Assembly: GCF_015160875.1 (NCBI RefSeq)
Contig: NZ_CP063374.1
Coordinates: forward strand, 3,971,501 to 4,035,500
Reading direction: 5' to 3'
DNA from: Streptomyces chromofuscus
GTDB taxonomy: Bacteria; Actinomycetota; Actinomycetes; Streptomycetales; Streptomycetaceae
Length of the DNA: 64,000 nucleotides
Shown: positions 56,497 through 64,000 of the stretch, piece after piece
How positions within the stretch are numbered: position 1 is the first letter of the stretch
Layout of the letters: the number at the start of each line of letters is the position of its first letter
Position numbers and translations under genes: made by a program
The notes under the pieces: generated by a model
Seen by the model: only the letters and a program-made list of their open reading frames with translations
The model's database searches: none
What the model was told of the DNA's origin: nothing

Positions 56497-56988
56497 ATGA
56501 CCTACCGCGTCTGCTTCGTCTGCACCGGCAACATCTGCCGCTCCCCGATGGCCGAGTCCGTCTTCCGTGCCCGCCTGGCCGAAGCAGGGCTGAGCGGCCG
56601 TGTGGAGGTCGACAGCGCCGGCACGGGCGGCTGGCACGAGGGCGAGCCGGCCGACCCGCGCACCGTGGCCGTGCTCCGGCACCACGACTACGACAGTGAG
56701 CACGTCGCGCGGCAGTTCCAGCCGTCGTGGTTCTCCCGGCTCGATCTGGTGGTCGCGCTCGACTCCGGGCACCTGCAGGCGCTGCGCCGTCTCGCGCCCA
56801 CCGAACAGGAGGCGGCGAAAGTGCGCCTGCTGCGTTCGTACGACCCCGCCGCCGGCGACGACCTCGACGTCCCGGACCCCTATTACGGGGGCGACGAAGG
56901 TTTCGAGGAGTGCCTTGAGATGGTGGAGGCGGCGAGCGCGGGACTGCTCGCCGCGGTACGCGAGCACGTGGAAGGACGGGCGGCATGA
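56497..56988 (+). CDS. ptpA: low-molecular-weight protein tyrosine phosphatase
   Basis: A 163-residue enzyme. The P-loop CTGNICRS contains nucleophile C9 and R15; the general-acid Asp is in DVPDPYYGG (about residue 127). PtpA dephosphorylates protein tyrosines and influences antibiotic production in Streptomyces when overexpressed. It overlaps the next gene by 4 bp (ATGA). Confidence 0.95.
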   Translation: MTYRVCFVCTGNICRSPMAESVFRARLAEAGLSGRVEVDSAGTGGWHEGEPADPRTVAVLRHHDYDSEHVARQFQPSWFSRLDLVVALDSGHLQALRRLAPTEQEAAKVRLLRSYDPAAGDDLDVPDPYYGGDEGFEECLEMVEAASAGLLAAVREHVEGRAA

Positions 56989-58142
56989 GCGGGTCTGCAG
57001 GCGGTACGGGTGCGGAGCCAGGCGTCGGCGAGGGCACGCGCGCGGTGCGGGCGGGCCTGCCCGAGCCGGTGAAGCACGAGCCGACCCTGCCGGGTCCGGT
57101 GTTCGCCGCCCACTTCCATCTGCCGGGCGACCCCACGGGCCCGTACACCTACGGCCGTGACGAGAACCCGACCTGGACGCATCTGGAGCGGGCGATCGGC
57201 GAGCTGGAGGCGCCCGGTCAGGACGGCGTCGAGACGCTCGTGTTCGCCTCCGGGATGGCCGCCATCTCGGCGGTCCTCTTCTCTCAGCTGCGCGCGGGCG
57301 ACACGGTCGTGCTGCCCAGCGACGGCTACCAGGTGCTGCCGCTGGTGCGCGCGCAGCTGGAGGCGTACGGCATCGAGGTGCGCACCGCTGCGACGGGCGG
57401 CGACGCCCAGCTCGATGTCCTCGACGGTGCGAAGCTGCTGTGGATCGAGACCCCGTCGAACCCCGGGCTCGACGTGTGTGACGTCCGGCGGCTCGCCGAG
57501 GCGGCACACGCGCGCGGTGCCCTCGTCGCCGTCGACAACACGCTCGCCACCCCGCTCGGGCAGCGCCCGCTGGAGCTCGGCGCGGACTTCTCCGTGGCCA
57601 GCGGCACCAAGCAGCTCACGGGGCACGGAGATGTCCTCCTGGGGTATGTCGTCGGCCGCGAAGGCGAGGCCATGACCGCCGTACGGCGCTGGCGCAAGAT
57701 CGTCGGGGCGATCCCGGGGCCGATGGAGGCATGGCTCGCGCACCGGTCGATCGCCACGCTCCAGCTGCGCGTCGAACGGCAGAACGCCGGCGCCCTGGCG
57801 GTGGCCGAGGCGCTGCGCGGCTGGCACGAGGACCTCGGGGTGCGCTACCCGGGGCTGGCGAACGACCCGTCGCACAAGATCGCCTCGCAGCAGATGCACC
57901 GCTACGGGTGCGTGGTGTCCTTCACGCTGCCCACGCGTGCGCGTGCGGACCGTTTCCTCGACGCGCTGCGGCTCGTGGACGACGCGACGAGCTTCGGCGG
58001 CGTGCGTTCCACGGCCGAGCGGCGGGGACGCTGGGGCGGGGACGCGGTGCCGGAGGGCTTCATCCGGCTGTCGGTCGGTGCCGAGGATCCCGAGGACCTG
58101 GTGGCGGATGTGCTGCGCGCGCTGCACGAGTCGGCGCGCTGA
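56985..58142 (+). CDS. Cys/Met metabolism PLP-dependent enzyme (cystathionine gamma-synthase/lyase family)
   Basis: A 385-residue protein. YTYGRDENPTWTHLERAIGELE and FASGMAAISAVL are the PLP-phosphate region, VDNTLATPLGQRPLELGADF the cofactor Asp, and SVASGTKQLTGHGD the Schiff-base Lys. Members eliminate or replace the gamma substituent of cystathionine or homoserine esters; the exact reaction is not decidable. Coupled to ptpA by ATGA overlap and followed by a strong terminator. Confidence 0.9.
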   Translation: MSGSAGGTGAEPGVGEGTRAVRAGLPEPVKHEPTLPGPVFAAHFHLPGDPTGPYTYGRDENPTWTHLERAIGELEAPGQDGVETLVFASGMAAISAVLFSQLRAGDTVVLPSDGYQVLPLVRAQLEAYGIEVRTAATGGDAQLDVLDGAKLLWIETPSNPGLDVCDVRRLAEAAHARGALVAVDNTLATPLGQRPLELGADFSVASGTKQLTGHGDVLLGYVVGREGEAMTAVRRWRKIVGAIPGPMEAWLAHRSIATLQLRVERQNAGALAVAEALRGWHEDLGVRYPGLANDPSHKIASQQMHRYGCVVSFTLPTRARADRFLDALRLVDDATSFGGVRSTAERRGRWGGDAVPEGFIRLSVGAEDPEDLVADVLRALHESAR

Positions 58143-58183
58143 CCGCTCCCCGGACGTCCCGTGAGGGCCGGCCTACGGAGAAC

Positions 58184-58222
58184 GGACGGTCCGAGCCTCC
58201 CCCCTCGTGGCTCGGACCGTCC
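58184..58222 (+). terminator. perfect 13-bp terminator hairpin
   Basis: GGACGGTCCGAGC (58184-58196) pairs perfectly with GCTCGGACCGTCC (58210-58222) around a 13-nt loop, 41 bp after the PLP-enzyme stop. Confidence 0.85.
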
Positions 58223-58369
58223 TCGGTTCCGCGCGCGAAGAACCGCGCGACCAAGGCTAGTTGACTCTCTGTCAGTGTCCAATCACCGTAGCGACAGAGA
58301 CCTATCGACTTATTTATAGTTGGTCCCTGCCTCGGGGTGGGAGCAGCGCACGGAGGGGGTGGGCGCCCA

Positions 58370-59275
58370 ATGGATCTGGCCTTGCTGCGCACGTTCGTGA
58401 CCGTGCACCGGGCCGGTTCCTTCACCCGGGCAGCCGCCCTGCTGGGCCTCTCCCAGCCTGCCGTCACCTCACAGATCCGCACACTCGAACGGCAACTGGG
58501 GCGGCCCCTCTTCCTGCGGCAGGCGCGCGGGGTGACGCCGACGAGCATCGGCAACGAGCTCGCGCACAAGGCCGCTCCGCATCTGGACGCACTGGTGGAG
58601 ATCGCAGAGAGAGGACTCGACGACGAGTCCTCCTTACGCACGTTGCACCTGGCCGGTCCTCCGGAGTTCACCGCCGAGCGGGCGCTGCCCGCGCTCGTGG
58701 AGCTGACCGGGGAGGACGGCCAGGGCTTCGCCCTGCGCACCTCCTTCGGCAACGCGGAGGAGACCTTGGAGGGGTTGGCCGCCGGACATCATGATCTGGC
58801 CATCAGCACGGCCCGCCCGCGCGGCGCCCTGCTCACCGCGACTCCGCTCTGTGACGAGGAGCACGTCCTGGTCGCCGCCCCACGCTGGGCCGGGGAGATC
58901 GACGCCGGGACGCTGCGCGACAAGGGGGCACCCGCCCTGGAGAACCTCCCCGTGGTCGAGGTGCACGAGACGCTGCCATTCGTCGCCCGCTACTGGGCCT
59001 CCGTCTTCGACTCCCGCCCCGCCGCGTCCGGCACCGTCATCGTCCCCGATCTGCGCGCCGTCCTCGCCTGCGCCGCCGCCGGCGGAGGGCTCGCGGTGCT
59101 GCCCCGGTACCTGTGCGCGCCCGCCCTGGACCGCGGGCAGGTGGTCGCGCTGCACGAACCCACGGTGCCGCCGCTGCGGACGTACTTCCTGGTGGTGCGC
59201 ACCGGAACGCTCGCCATGCCGCACATCGCGCGGGCGCACGAGTGGCTCCAGCGGTCGGCCGCCGACTGGTGCTGA
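58370..59275 (+). CDS. LysR-family regulator with a TTA codon
   Basis: A 301-residue protein. The N-terminal winged helix is MDLALLRTFVTVHRAGSFTRAAALLGLSQPAVTSQIRTLERQLGRPLFLRQ, followed by a two-lobed effector domain. Codon 89 (58634-58636, in ESSLRTLHL) is TTA, so translation should depend on bldA. ATG 58370 has GGAGG about 13 bp upstream. The 5' region is A+T-rich (CGACTTATTTATAGTTGG near 58304). No divergent partner gene exists, so the target is not obvious. Confidence 0.9.
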   Translation: MDLALLRTFVTVHRAGSFTRAAALLGLSQPAVTSQIRTLERQLGRPLFLRQARGVTPTSIGNELAHKAAPHLDALVEIAERGLDDESSLRTLHLAGPPEFTAERALPALVELTGEDGQGFALRTSFGNAEETLEGLAAGHHDLAISTARPRGALLTATPLCDEEHVLVAAPRWAGEIDAGTLRDKGAPALENLPVVEVHETLPFVARYWASVFDSRPAASGTVIVPDLRAVLACAAAGGGLAVLPRYLCAPALDRGQVVALHEPTVPPLRTYFLVVRTGTLAMPHIARAHEWLQRSAADWC

Positions 59276-59328
59276 AAGGGGTGACCGGCGGCTTCACTCA
59301 CCGGGCCCGGAGGGTGACGTTCCGCGAT

Positions 59329-59342
59329 GTTTCATGTGGAAC
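59329..59342. promoter_or_regulatory. degenerate parS-like site before the Nudix gene
   Basis: GTTTCATGTGGAAC has two changes from the parS palindrome. It lies 22 bp before the Nudix start, so it may be fortuitous or a weak ParB site. Confidence 0.35.
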
Positions 59343-59363
59343 ACGGCGGGCCACATTTCTCCC

Positions 59364-59846
59364 ATGACCGTCCGACCCGTGGTCAAGCGCACCGCCCGCG
59401 CCGTTCTCCTGGACGGTGACGACCTGATCCTGATCAAGCGCACCAAGCCCGGTGTCGATCCCTACTGGGTCACTCCTGGTGGCGGGGTCGAACCCGGCGA
59501 CCCGACCGTCGTCCACGCCCTGCACCGCGAGGTGTACGAGGAACTGGGCGCCAAGATCACTGATGTCGTTCCCTGTTTCGTGGACACCGTCGAGCACATC
59601 GGCGATGACTGCGGCGCGACCGGCGTGAAAGTGCAGCACTTCTTCGTCTGCCGGCTCGAATCCATGGATCCGTCACTGAGACACGGTCCGGAAGTGGAGG
59701 AGCCCTCGGGCGAGTACGAGATCGTTCGCGTGCCGTTCACCCGCGTCGGTATCGCCTCCGTGCATCTCGTACCGCTGTCCCTGCGGCACTACCTCGACGG
59801 GAACATCGAGGGCGTTCGAGCCATGCACGCGCCCGACCTCGGCTGA
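59364..59846 (+). CDS. Nudix hydrolase
   Basis: A 160-residue protein. The Nudix box is GGGVEPGDPTVVHALHREVY followed by EELG; the REVxEELG core is intact, with Asp instead of Glu in the first GE position, a mild variation. Nudix enzymes cleave nucleoside diphosphates linked to another group; the substrate is unknown. The conserved N-terminus VVKRTARAVLLDGDDLILIKR supports ATG 59364. Confidence 0.88.
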   Translation: MTVRPVVKRTARAVLLDGDDLILIKRTKPGVDPYWVTPGGGVEPGDPTVVHALHREVYEELGAKITDVVPCFVDTVEHIGDDCGATGVKVQHFFVCRLESMDPSLRHGPEVEEPSGEYEIVRVPFTRVGIASVHLVPLSLRHYLDGNIEGVRAMHAPDLG

Positions 59847-59908
59847 GTCGGCGGCCGGTCGACGGGGCCTGCTTTCGCTTCACGGCCGTGGTCCCGCCCC
59901 GCCGGCCA

Positions 59909-62029
59909 TCAGCTTCCGGTGGCGACGAGTTCCTCGACGGAGTCGTGCCGTATGCGCTCAAACGGGATGCCGACGCCCCGCAGGGCGTCCACGCCACTGC
60001 GGATCATGCCGGGCGGACCCGACAGATAGGCGTCGAACTCGTTCCAGGGCCCGTACTCCCTTATGGCGTCGGGGAGCTGGACGTTCGCCTGCTGGTCGAC
60101 GATCGCGCGCACCGAGAGCCAAGGGTGCGTCTGCTGGAGCCTGAGCATCGTGTCGATGTCGTAGAGGTCATGGTCGGTGCGGGCCCCGTAGAACACCTCG
60201 ACCGGTCGCCGCTTCCCGTGCTCGGCGACGTCCTCGACCAGGGCCTTGATCGGCGCGATGCCCGTGCCGCCGCCCAGGCACAGCAGCCCGCTGTCGGTGC
60301 TGTGGTCCACGGTCATGGAACCGGCCGGCGGGCCGAGGCGGATGACGTCACCGGGCCGGGCCCGGTGCACCAGGGCGTTGGAGACCCAGCCCGCCGGAAC
60401 CGCCTTCACATGGAAGCTGAGCAGTCCGTCGGATCGGGGCGCCGAGGCGAAGGAGTAGTGCCGCCAGATGCGCGGCCACCACGGTGTCTCCACGCTGGCG
60501 TACTGCCCCGCGAGGAACGGATACGGCTGGTCCGGCCGGACGGTGACGACCGCCACGTCAGGAGTCCTCAGGTCGTGCGCGACCACCTCGGCATGCCACC
60601 AGGCCGGGGCGCGCAGCTCGTCCGCGGCCGCCGCGTCGATCATGACCTGGGAGATGGTCGTGTACGCCCGCACCCAGGCCGCCTCCGTCTCGTCGCTCCA
60701 GACGGACTCGGCGTACCTGCTCAGCGAGCCGATCAGGCACTCGCCGACCGCCGGGTAGTGCGCGGGCTCTGTGCCGTACTTGCGGTGACCTCGGCCGAGG
60801 TTCTGCAGATAGGGCACCAGCACGCCGGTGTTGTCGATGTGCTCGGCAGCCGTGAGCAGCGCCTTGAGCAGGCGGTCCCGCTGGGCGTCCATCGCGGCGG
60901 GGAAGAGCGGGCGCAGTTCGGGGTGGTGTACGAAGAGCAGGGCGTAGAAGTACGACGTGACCTTGTCGGCGACGGGGGCGACCGTGGCCATGGTGCGCCG
61001 GATCAGGACGGCGTCCGGGGAGGCGTCCTCGCGGGGGGCCGGGGCCGGGCTGGGCGCCTGCGAGACGGAGCTCGGCGGGTGGGAGCGCGGGGCCGTCGGC
61101 GCGGGGGGCGGCTCGGCATGCACGGCCGGAGCGGTATGGGACGCCGGAGCGGTGGAGGGCCCGCCGGACGTAAGGAGGGACGGCTCGTTGCGGTCTTCCG
61201 GGGCGTGGCGCTGTGTGGGCACGCGGTGTGCGGCCGGCGGGGCCTCGGCGGTGGCTCTCGCACGCTGGTCCGAGGCCGGCGATTCGGTGCTGCGGGGCGA
61301 GGGCGGCGCGGGCGTGGGTGCGGCCGCCCGGCCTATTCGCTCATGATCGGCCGGGATGCCGGTGACGGCAGGTCCGGCGCCAGGGACGGGAGAGGTGGCG
61401 GAGGTTTCCGACGGCGCCGCCCGCGGACCCTGCCACCCGGGCTCACCCGCACCCTGAACACGCCCGGTCTGATCCGCACCCTGCGAACGGCCGGGCTGCC
61501 CCTGCTCCCGAGTCCACCCGGGCTGCTCCGCGTCCTGTGCTCGCGTGTGCCGCTCCGGGGGCCGGTATCCGGTCAAGGCACCCTGAGCAGTGGCCCCGCT
61601 CGGCATGTCCGGCTGCCGCGCCCACGGCGCCCCCGTGCCGCGTGCCTGCGGCGCCGACTCGGCGTCAGCCGCCTCACCGGCGCGCGGGGCCCCGAAGGTG
61701 GGGCGGGCCTCGCCGGCGGCGGCCGGGTCCGTCGCGCGTTGCTTGAGGGCCTCGGGGACGTAAGGCCGGGCAAGGGACCCGTCGGCTACCGGACGTCCGT
61801 GTGGCTGCCCGCCCTGAGAGGTCGTGCCGGACGCGGCCTCGTCCGTCGGCGTGCCCGGGTCGTCGGCCGGCGTCCCCCTGCCGACCGGGCGCATGCCGGC
61901 CAGGCGGCGGCCCTCTCCGGTCTCCCGCGCGGTCCCCTCAGTCGCCACGGGTGTCTTGCGCGCCGTGAACCAGCCGCCCCCGCCGTTCGCAGCGCCGTGG
62001 TCGGACGACGTGGTGGTGGGAGCATCCAT
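59909..62029 (-). CDS. flavohaemoglobin-like protein with long disordered N-terminal extension
   Basis: A 706-residue protein. Residues 1-335 are Pro/Ala/Gly/Gln-rich and probably disordered. A globin domain (about 338-470) carries the B-helix Tyr in TSYFYALLF and the proximal His H415 in GRGHRKYG. A ferredoxin-reductase-like FAD/NAD domain (about 475-706) has RHYSFASAP (FAD) and GGGTGIAPIKAL (NAD). Flavohaemoglobins normally number about 400 residues and detoxify nitric oxide to nitrate. The extension is the odd feature. ATG 62029 has GAGGCGAGG upstream; an earlier in-frame ATG at 62050 is possible. Confidence 0.9.
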   Translation of the reverse strand: MDAPTTTSSDHGAANGGGGWFTARKTPVATEGTARETGEGRRLAGMRPVGRGTPADDPGTPTDEAASGTTSQGGQPHGRPVADGSLARPYVPEALKQRATDPAAAGEARPTFGAPRAGEAADAESAPQARGTGAPWARQPDMPSGATAQGALTGYRPPERHTRAQDAEQPGWTREQGQPGRSQGADQTGRVQGAGEPGWQGPRAAPSETSATSPVPGAGPAVTGIPADHERIGRAAAPTPAPPSPRSTESPASDQRARATAEAPPAAHRVPTQRHAPEDRNEPSLLTSGGPSTAPASHTAPAVHAEPPPAPTAPRSHPPSSVSQAPSPAPAPREDASPDAVLIRRTMATVAPVADKVTSYFYALLFVHHPELRPLFPAAMDAQRDRLLKALLTAAEHIDNTGVLVPYLQNLGRGHRKYGTEPAHYPAVGECLIGSLSRYAESVWSDETEAAWVRAYTTISQVMIDAAAADELRAPAWWHAEVVAHDLRTPDVAVVTVRPDQPYPFLAGQYASVETPWWPRIWRHYSFASAPRSDGLLSFHVKAVPAGWVSNALVHRARPGDVIRLGPPAGSMTVDHSTDSGLLCLGGGTGIAPIKALVEDVAEHGKRRPVEVFYGARTDHDLYDIDTMLRLQQTHPWLSVRAIVDQQANVQLPDAIREYGPWNEFDAYLSGPPGMIRSGVDALRGVGIPFERIRHDSVEELVATGS

Positions 62030-62154
62030 GGTGTGCCTCGCCTCGAACATCTTTCGGTCGGTCTGCGCACTTCCTCGGCGGGAAGGTGCCTGCTTTCCCC
62101 GCAGCCGGCTGCTGCCCCCGTTCCGCGTCGCGGCCGACGCAGCCGTAGTCAACT

Positions 62155-62179
62155 CTTGTTCGCTGTGCGTACGAACAAG
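62155..62179. promoter_or_regulatory. inverted repeat upstream of the flavohaemoglobin gene
   Basis: CTTGTTCG (62155-62162) and CGAACAAG (62172-62179) form a perfect 8-bp inverted repeat with a 9-bp spacer, 126 bp before the start. It is a candidate repressor site but does not match an operator I know. The rest of the gap 62030-62443 has no supported gene. Confidence 0.5.
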
Positions 62180-62443
62180 TAGGACGAGAGTGTGACGTTG
62201 GCCGCAGTGTTCTCATTGCAGCGTCCCATTTCCCCTGGACGCCCTGGCCGCTCAACCGAGAATGCGGGTCTTCGATCTCTCCGTCCCGTTAGGCTGCAAT
62301 GCCCTGCTGTCGGCCCCTACGGGAAGAGTGCTCCGTGTCCCGTGCGGGAACCGGAGTCGACCCTACCGGCCCCCGGCCCGCACACAAGTCCCTCCTTCCA
62401 CGGCCGCGAATTCGACTGTGCGGAGATCCAGCGTTTCCCCCAA

Positions 62444-63076
62444 CTACTGGACGTGCCGCACCAATTCATAGGCATCCCACAGATCCTTCCCCGCGTACGT
62501 GTGGGTCGCGAGTCCCCTCAGATGCCGGTCCGCATTGACGGCGACGGAGACTGGGACGACCCCGAACAGCTCCGTGTCGGACGACGAGTCCCCGTATGCG
62601 ACGCAGTCCGCGCGCGTCACCCCGAACTCCTGGCAGAGCCGGTCGGCGACGACTACCTTCGCCGCGGCGCTGAGTACGCCGGCGGGATCCACGGGCCGGG
62701 TGAAGGGCACAGCGGGAAACAGCGAGCCGTGCGCCGCGTGCGCACCCCACCCCGTGAGCCGTTCCACGAAGAACGAGGGAGACAGCGACACCACCGCGCA
62801 GTAATCACCCTGGCGCCGGATCTCCGCCCAGACCTCACGGATTCGACTGAGCCACGGCGCACCGTCGAAAGCCGCCGACACATGCGTCTCGGTGAGACCC
62901 GCCCACAGTGCGTGCACGCGTTGCGCATACTCCGGCGGGCCGATCAACCCCGCCGCGATCTCCCGGTCGAGGGCCACCGTCTCGGATTCCAGACCGAGTT
63001 GCCGGGAAATCTCCACGGGCGCCGAGGTGCCGTGGAGCAAAGTGCCGTCGAGATCGAAGAGATGAAGTCTCGCCAT
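62444..63076 (-). CDS. HAD-superfamily phosphatase (SerB-like, HAD-IB type)
   Basis: A 210-residue protein. Motif I is LFDLDGTLLHGT, motif II is VVSLSPSFF, motif III is K140-region AAAKVVVADRLC and motif IV is VAYGDSSSDTELF. The helical C1 cap and overall length fit phosphoserine-phosphatase-like HAD-IB enzymes. The substrate is not certain. ATG 63076 begins directly at the conserved N-terminus. Confidence 0.88.
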   Translation of the reverse strand: MARLHLFDLDGTLLHGTSAPVEISRQLGLESETVALDREIAAGLIGPPEYAQRVHALWAGLTETHVSAAFDGAPWLSRIREVWAEIRRQGDYCAVVSLSPSFFVERLTGWGAHAAHGSLFPAVPFTRPVDPAGVLSAAAKVVVADRLCQEFGVTRADCVAYGDSSSDTELFGVVPVSVAVNADRHLRGLATHTYAGKDLWDAYELVRHVQ

Positions 63077-63154
63077 GGCACTGGAGGCTAGTGCCGGCGC
63101 CGGACTATCGGCGGCATGATCGGCGGGACTGATGGACGCTCGCCGTTCGCCGGT

Positions 63155-63168
63155 GTTTCACGTGAAAC
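63155..63168. promoter_or_regulatory. parS site (perfect)
   Basis: GTTTCACGTGAAAC lies in the 203-bp gap between the divergent HAD-IB and GNAT genes. Confidence 0.87.
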
Positions 63169-63279
63169 ACCCTTAGGTTGTTCATGCATCCCGCCCGGCC
63201 CCTCAAGTTGGCCAAAAGGACCTACGTCTCTGCCGAAACAGGTGGACGTCAAGGGCACCGGTCAGACAGCCTGACCTGC

Positions 63280-64000
63280 GTGCCTACTCCTGCCCTCGCT
63301 GCTCTGCCGATCCGCCGCCTGACCCGTCGCGACCTCAAGGTCTGCGCCGACTTGTCCGAGGACCGGGGGTGGCCACGCGAGGAGCACAAATGGGGCTTCC
63401 TCCTCACCGCCGGGAAGGGATACGGCATCGACGACCCCCAAGGAGGGCTCGTGGCCGCCTGCGCGGTCACCGAGTACGGACCGCTGGAACGCCCTGAACT
63501 CGGAGCCGTGGGCATGGTGCTGGTCGCCGAGCGGCACGCACGCCAAGGCGTCGGGCGCCGCTTGATGCAGCATGTGGTGTCTCTGATGGGCACGACGCCT
63601 CTCACCCTGCACGCGACGCCGAACGGTCGCCCGCTCTACGAGGAACTCGGCTTCAAGGTCACCGGCCGCGCAGAGATGCTGCGCGGCCTTTTCGTGCCGA
63701 GTGGACCCGAGCCCGATGTGGCCACCCGCCCGGCCACCGGCGAGGACCTCCCCAAGATCCTTCGCATCGACGCCGAGGTGTTCGGCACCGACCGCACGCA
63801 CATCGTCACGCGCCTGCCCGCCTTCGCCGACCAGGTGCGTGTCGCCGAGGAGGACGGCCGCATCATCGGCTACGCGGCCGCCTGGCCCAACATGGACACG
63901 CATGTCGTCGGCCCACTGATCGCCCGGGACACGGAGACGGCGAAGGCGCTGATCGCCTCGCTCGCGGCCCACACCGACCGCCCTCTGCGCACCGACATCG
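63280..64000 (+). CDS. GNAT-family acetyltransferase, N-terminal part (runs off the window)
   Basis: The frame from GTG 63280 is open to the window end (240 codons). The first domain shows GNAT features: LPIRRLTRRDLKVCADLSED, GAVGMVLVAERHARQGVGRR (acetyl-CoA loop) and LYEELGFKV. A second, weaker GNAT-like half begins after ATRPATGEDLPKILRIDAEVFG, so it is a tandem-GNAT protein. The substrate is unknown. The start lacks a clear Shine-Dalgarno; no upstream start in frame is better. Confidence 0.82.
   Translation, partial: MPTPALAALPIRRLTRRDLKVCADLSEDRGWPREEHKWGFLLTAGKGYGIDDPQGGLVAACAVTEYGPLERPELGAVGMVLVAERHARQGVGRRLMQHVVSLMGTTPLTLHATPNGRPLYEELGFKVTGRAEMLRGLFVPSGPEPDVATRPATGEDLPKILRIDAEVFGTDRTHIVTRLPAFADQVRVAEEDGRIIGYAAAWPNMDTHVVGPLIARDTETAKALIASLAAHTDRPLRTDI

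Overview
This is a high-GC actinobacterial chromosome segment, almost certainly from Streptomyces. The evidence is strong G/C bias at third codon positions, frequent GTG starts, the sporulation genes ssgA and ssgR, a DtpA/Sco/CopCD copper set, rare TTA codons confined to regulators, and many copies of the Streptomyces parS 14-mer GTTTCACGTGAAAC. Five perfect and four near-perfect parS-like sites, together with several groups of DnaA-box-like 9-mers (TTGTCCACA type), suggest a region fairly close to oriC. From memory of S. coelicolor (pheA, serS, cydABCD, thiC, ssgA/ssgR, ptpA in this order), the right end would point towards oriC. No comparison could be run.

Layout, left to right. Positions 1-3.3 kb are accessory DNA: small orphan genes including an Imm10-like immunity protein, a nonsense-mutated IS256-type insertion sequence, and a duplicated 41/51-bp sequence, all abutting a tRNA-Ser(UGA) gene. 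This looks like the eroded edge of an integrated element. Positions 3.5-14 kb carry an HtrA protease, a glycerophosphodiester phosphodiesterase, two RsbW-like ATPases, a SEC-C protein, a candidate small RNA, an orphan Prim-Pol-like protein, a GAF/PP2C phosphatase-like protein and aminopeptidase P. Positions 14-20.3 kb form a copper-trafficking run (His-rich membrane protein, YcnI, Sco, PCuAC, CopC-CopD, DtpA) preceded by short tandem repeats. Positions 20.4-24.7 kb hold pheA, a DnaA-box cluster, serS, a HAD phosphatase and tRNA-Ser(GCU).

Positions 24.8-28.4 kb encode a four-gene ABC exporter set on the minus strand. Positions 28.6-34.4 kb hold a decayed M24 peptidase, an alpha/beta-hydrolase-SDR fusion, a MerR regulator, kptA, an LLM oxidoreductase and a second HAD phosphatase. 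Positions 34.5-43.6 kb hold an M23 peptidase and the cydA-cydB-cydCD operon, followed by a frameshifted sensor kinase; a Rex-type operator lies before cydA. Positions 43.7-53.3 kb hold a cyclophilin-like gene, 49-bp tandem repeats, a HisC-family aminotransferase, a TTA-containing LacI regulator, a metallophosphoesterase, thiC with a TPP riboswitch, and a YibE/F exporter.

Positions 53.8-64 kb hold ssgA and its activator ssgR, small membrane and cupin genes, a holin-like protein with ptpA and a Cys/Met PLP enzyme, a TTA-containing LysR regulator, a Nudix protein, a flavohaemoglobin with a very long disordered N-terminus, a HAD phosphatase and the start of a GNAT gene. The most unusual single feature is the thiC TPP riboswitch, whose P3 arm appears to be built from two inverted parS-like sequences. 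Other points of interest are the candidate small RNA at 8.1-8.26 kb, the DnaA-box pairs, and several visibly decaying genes.
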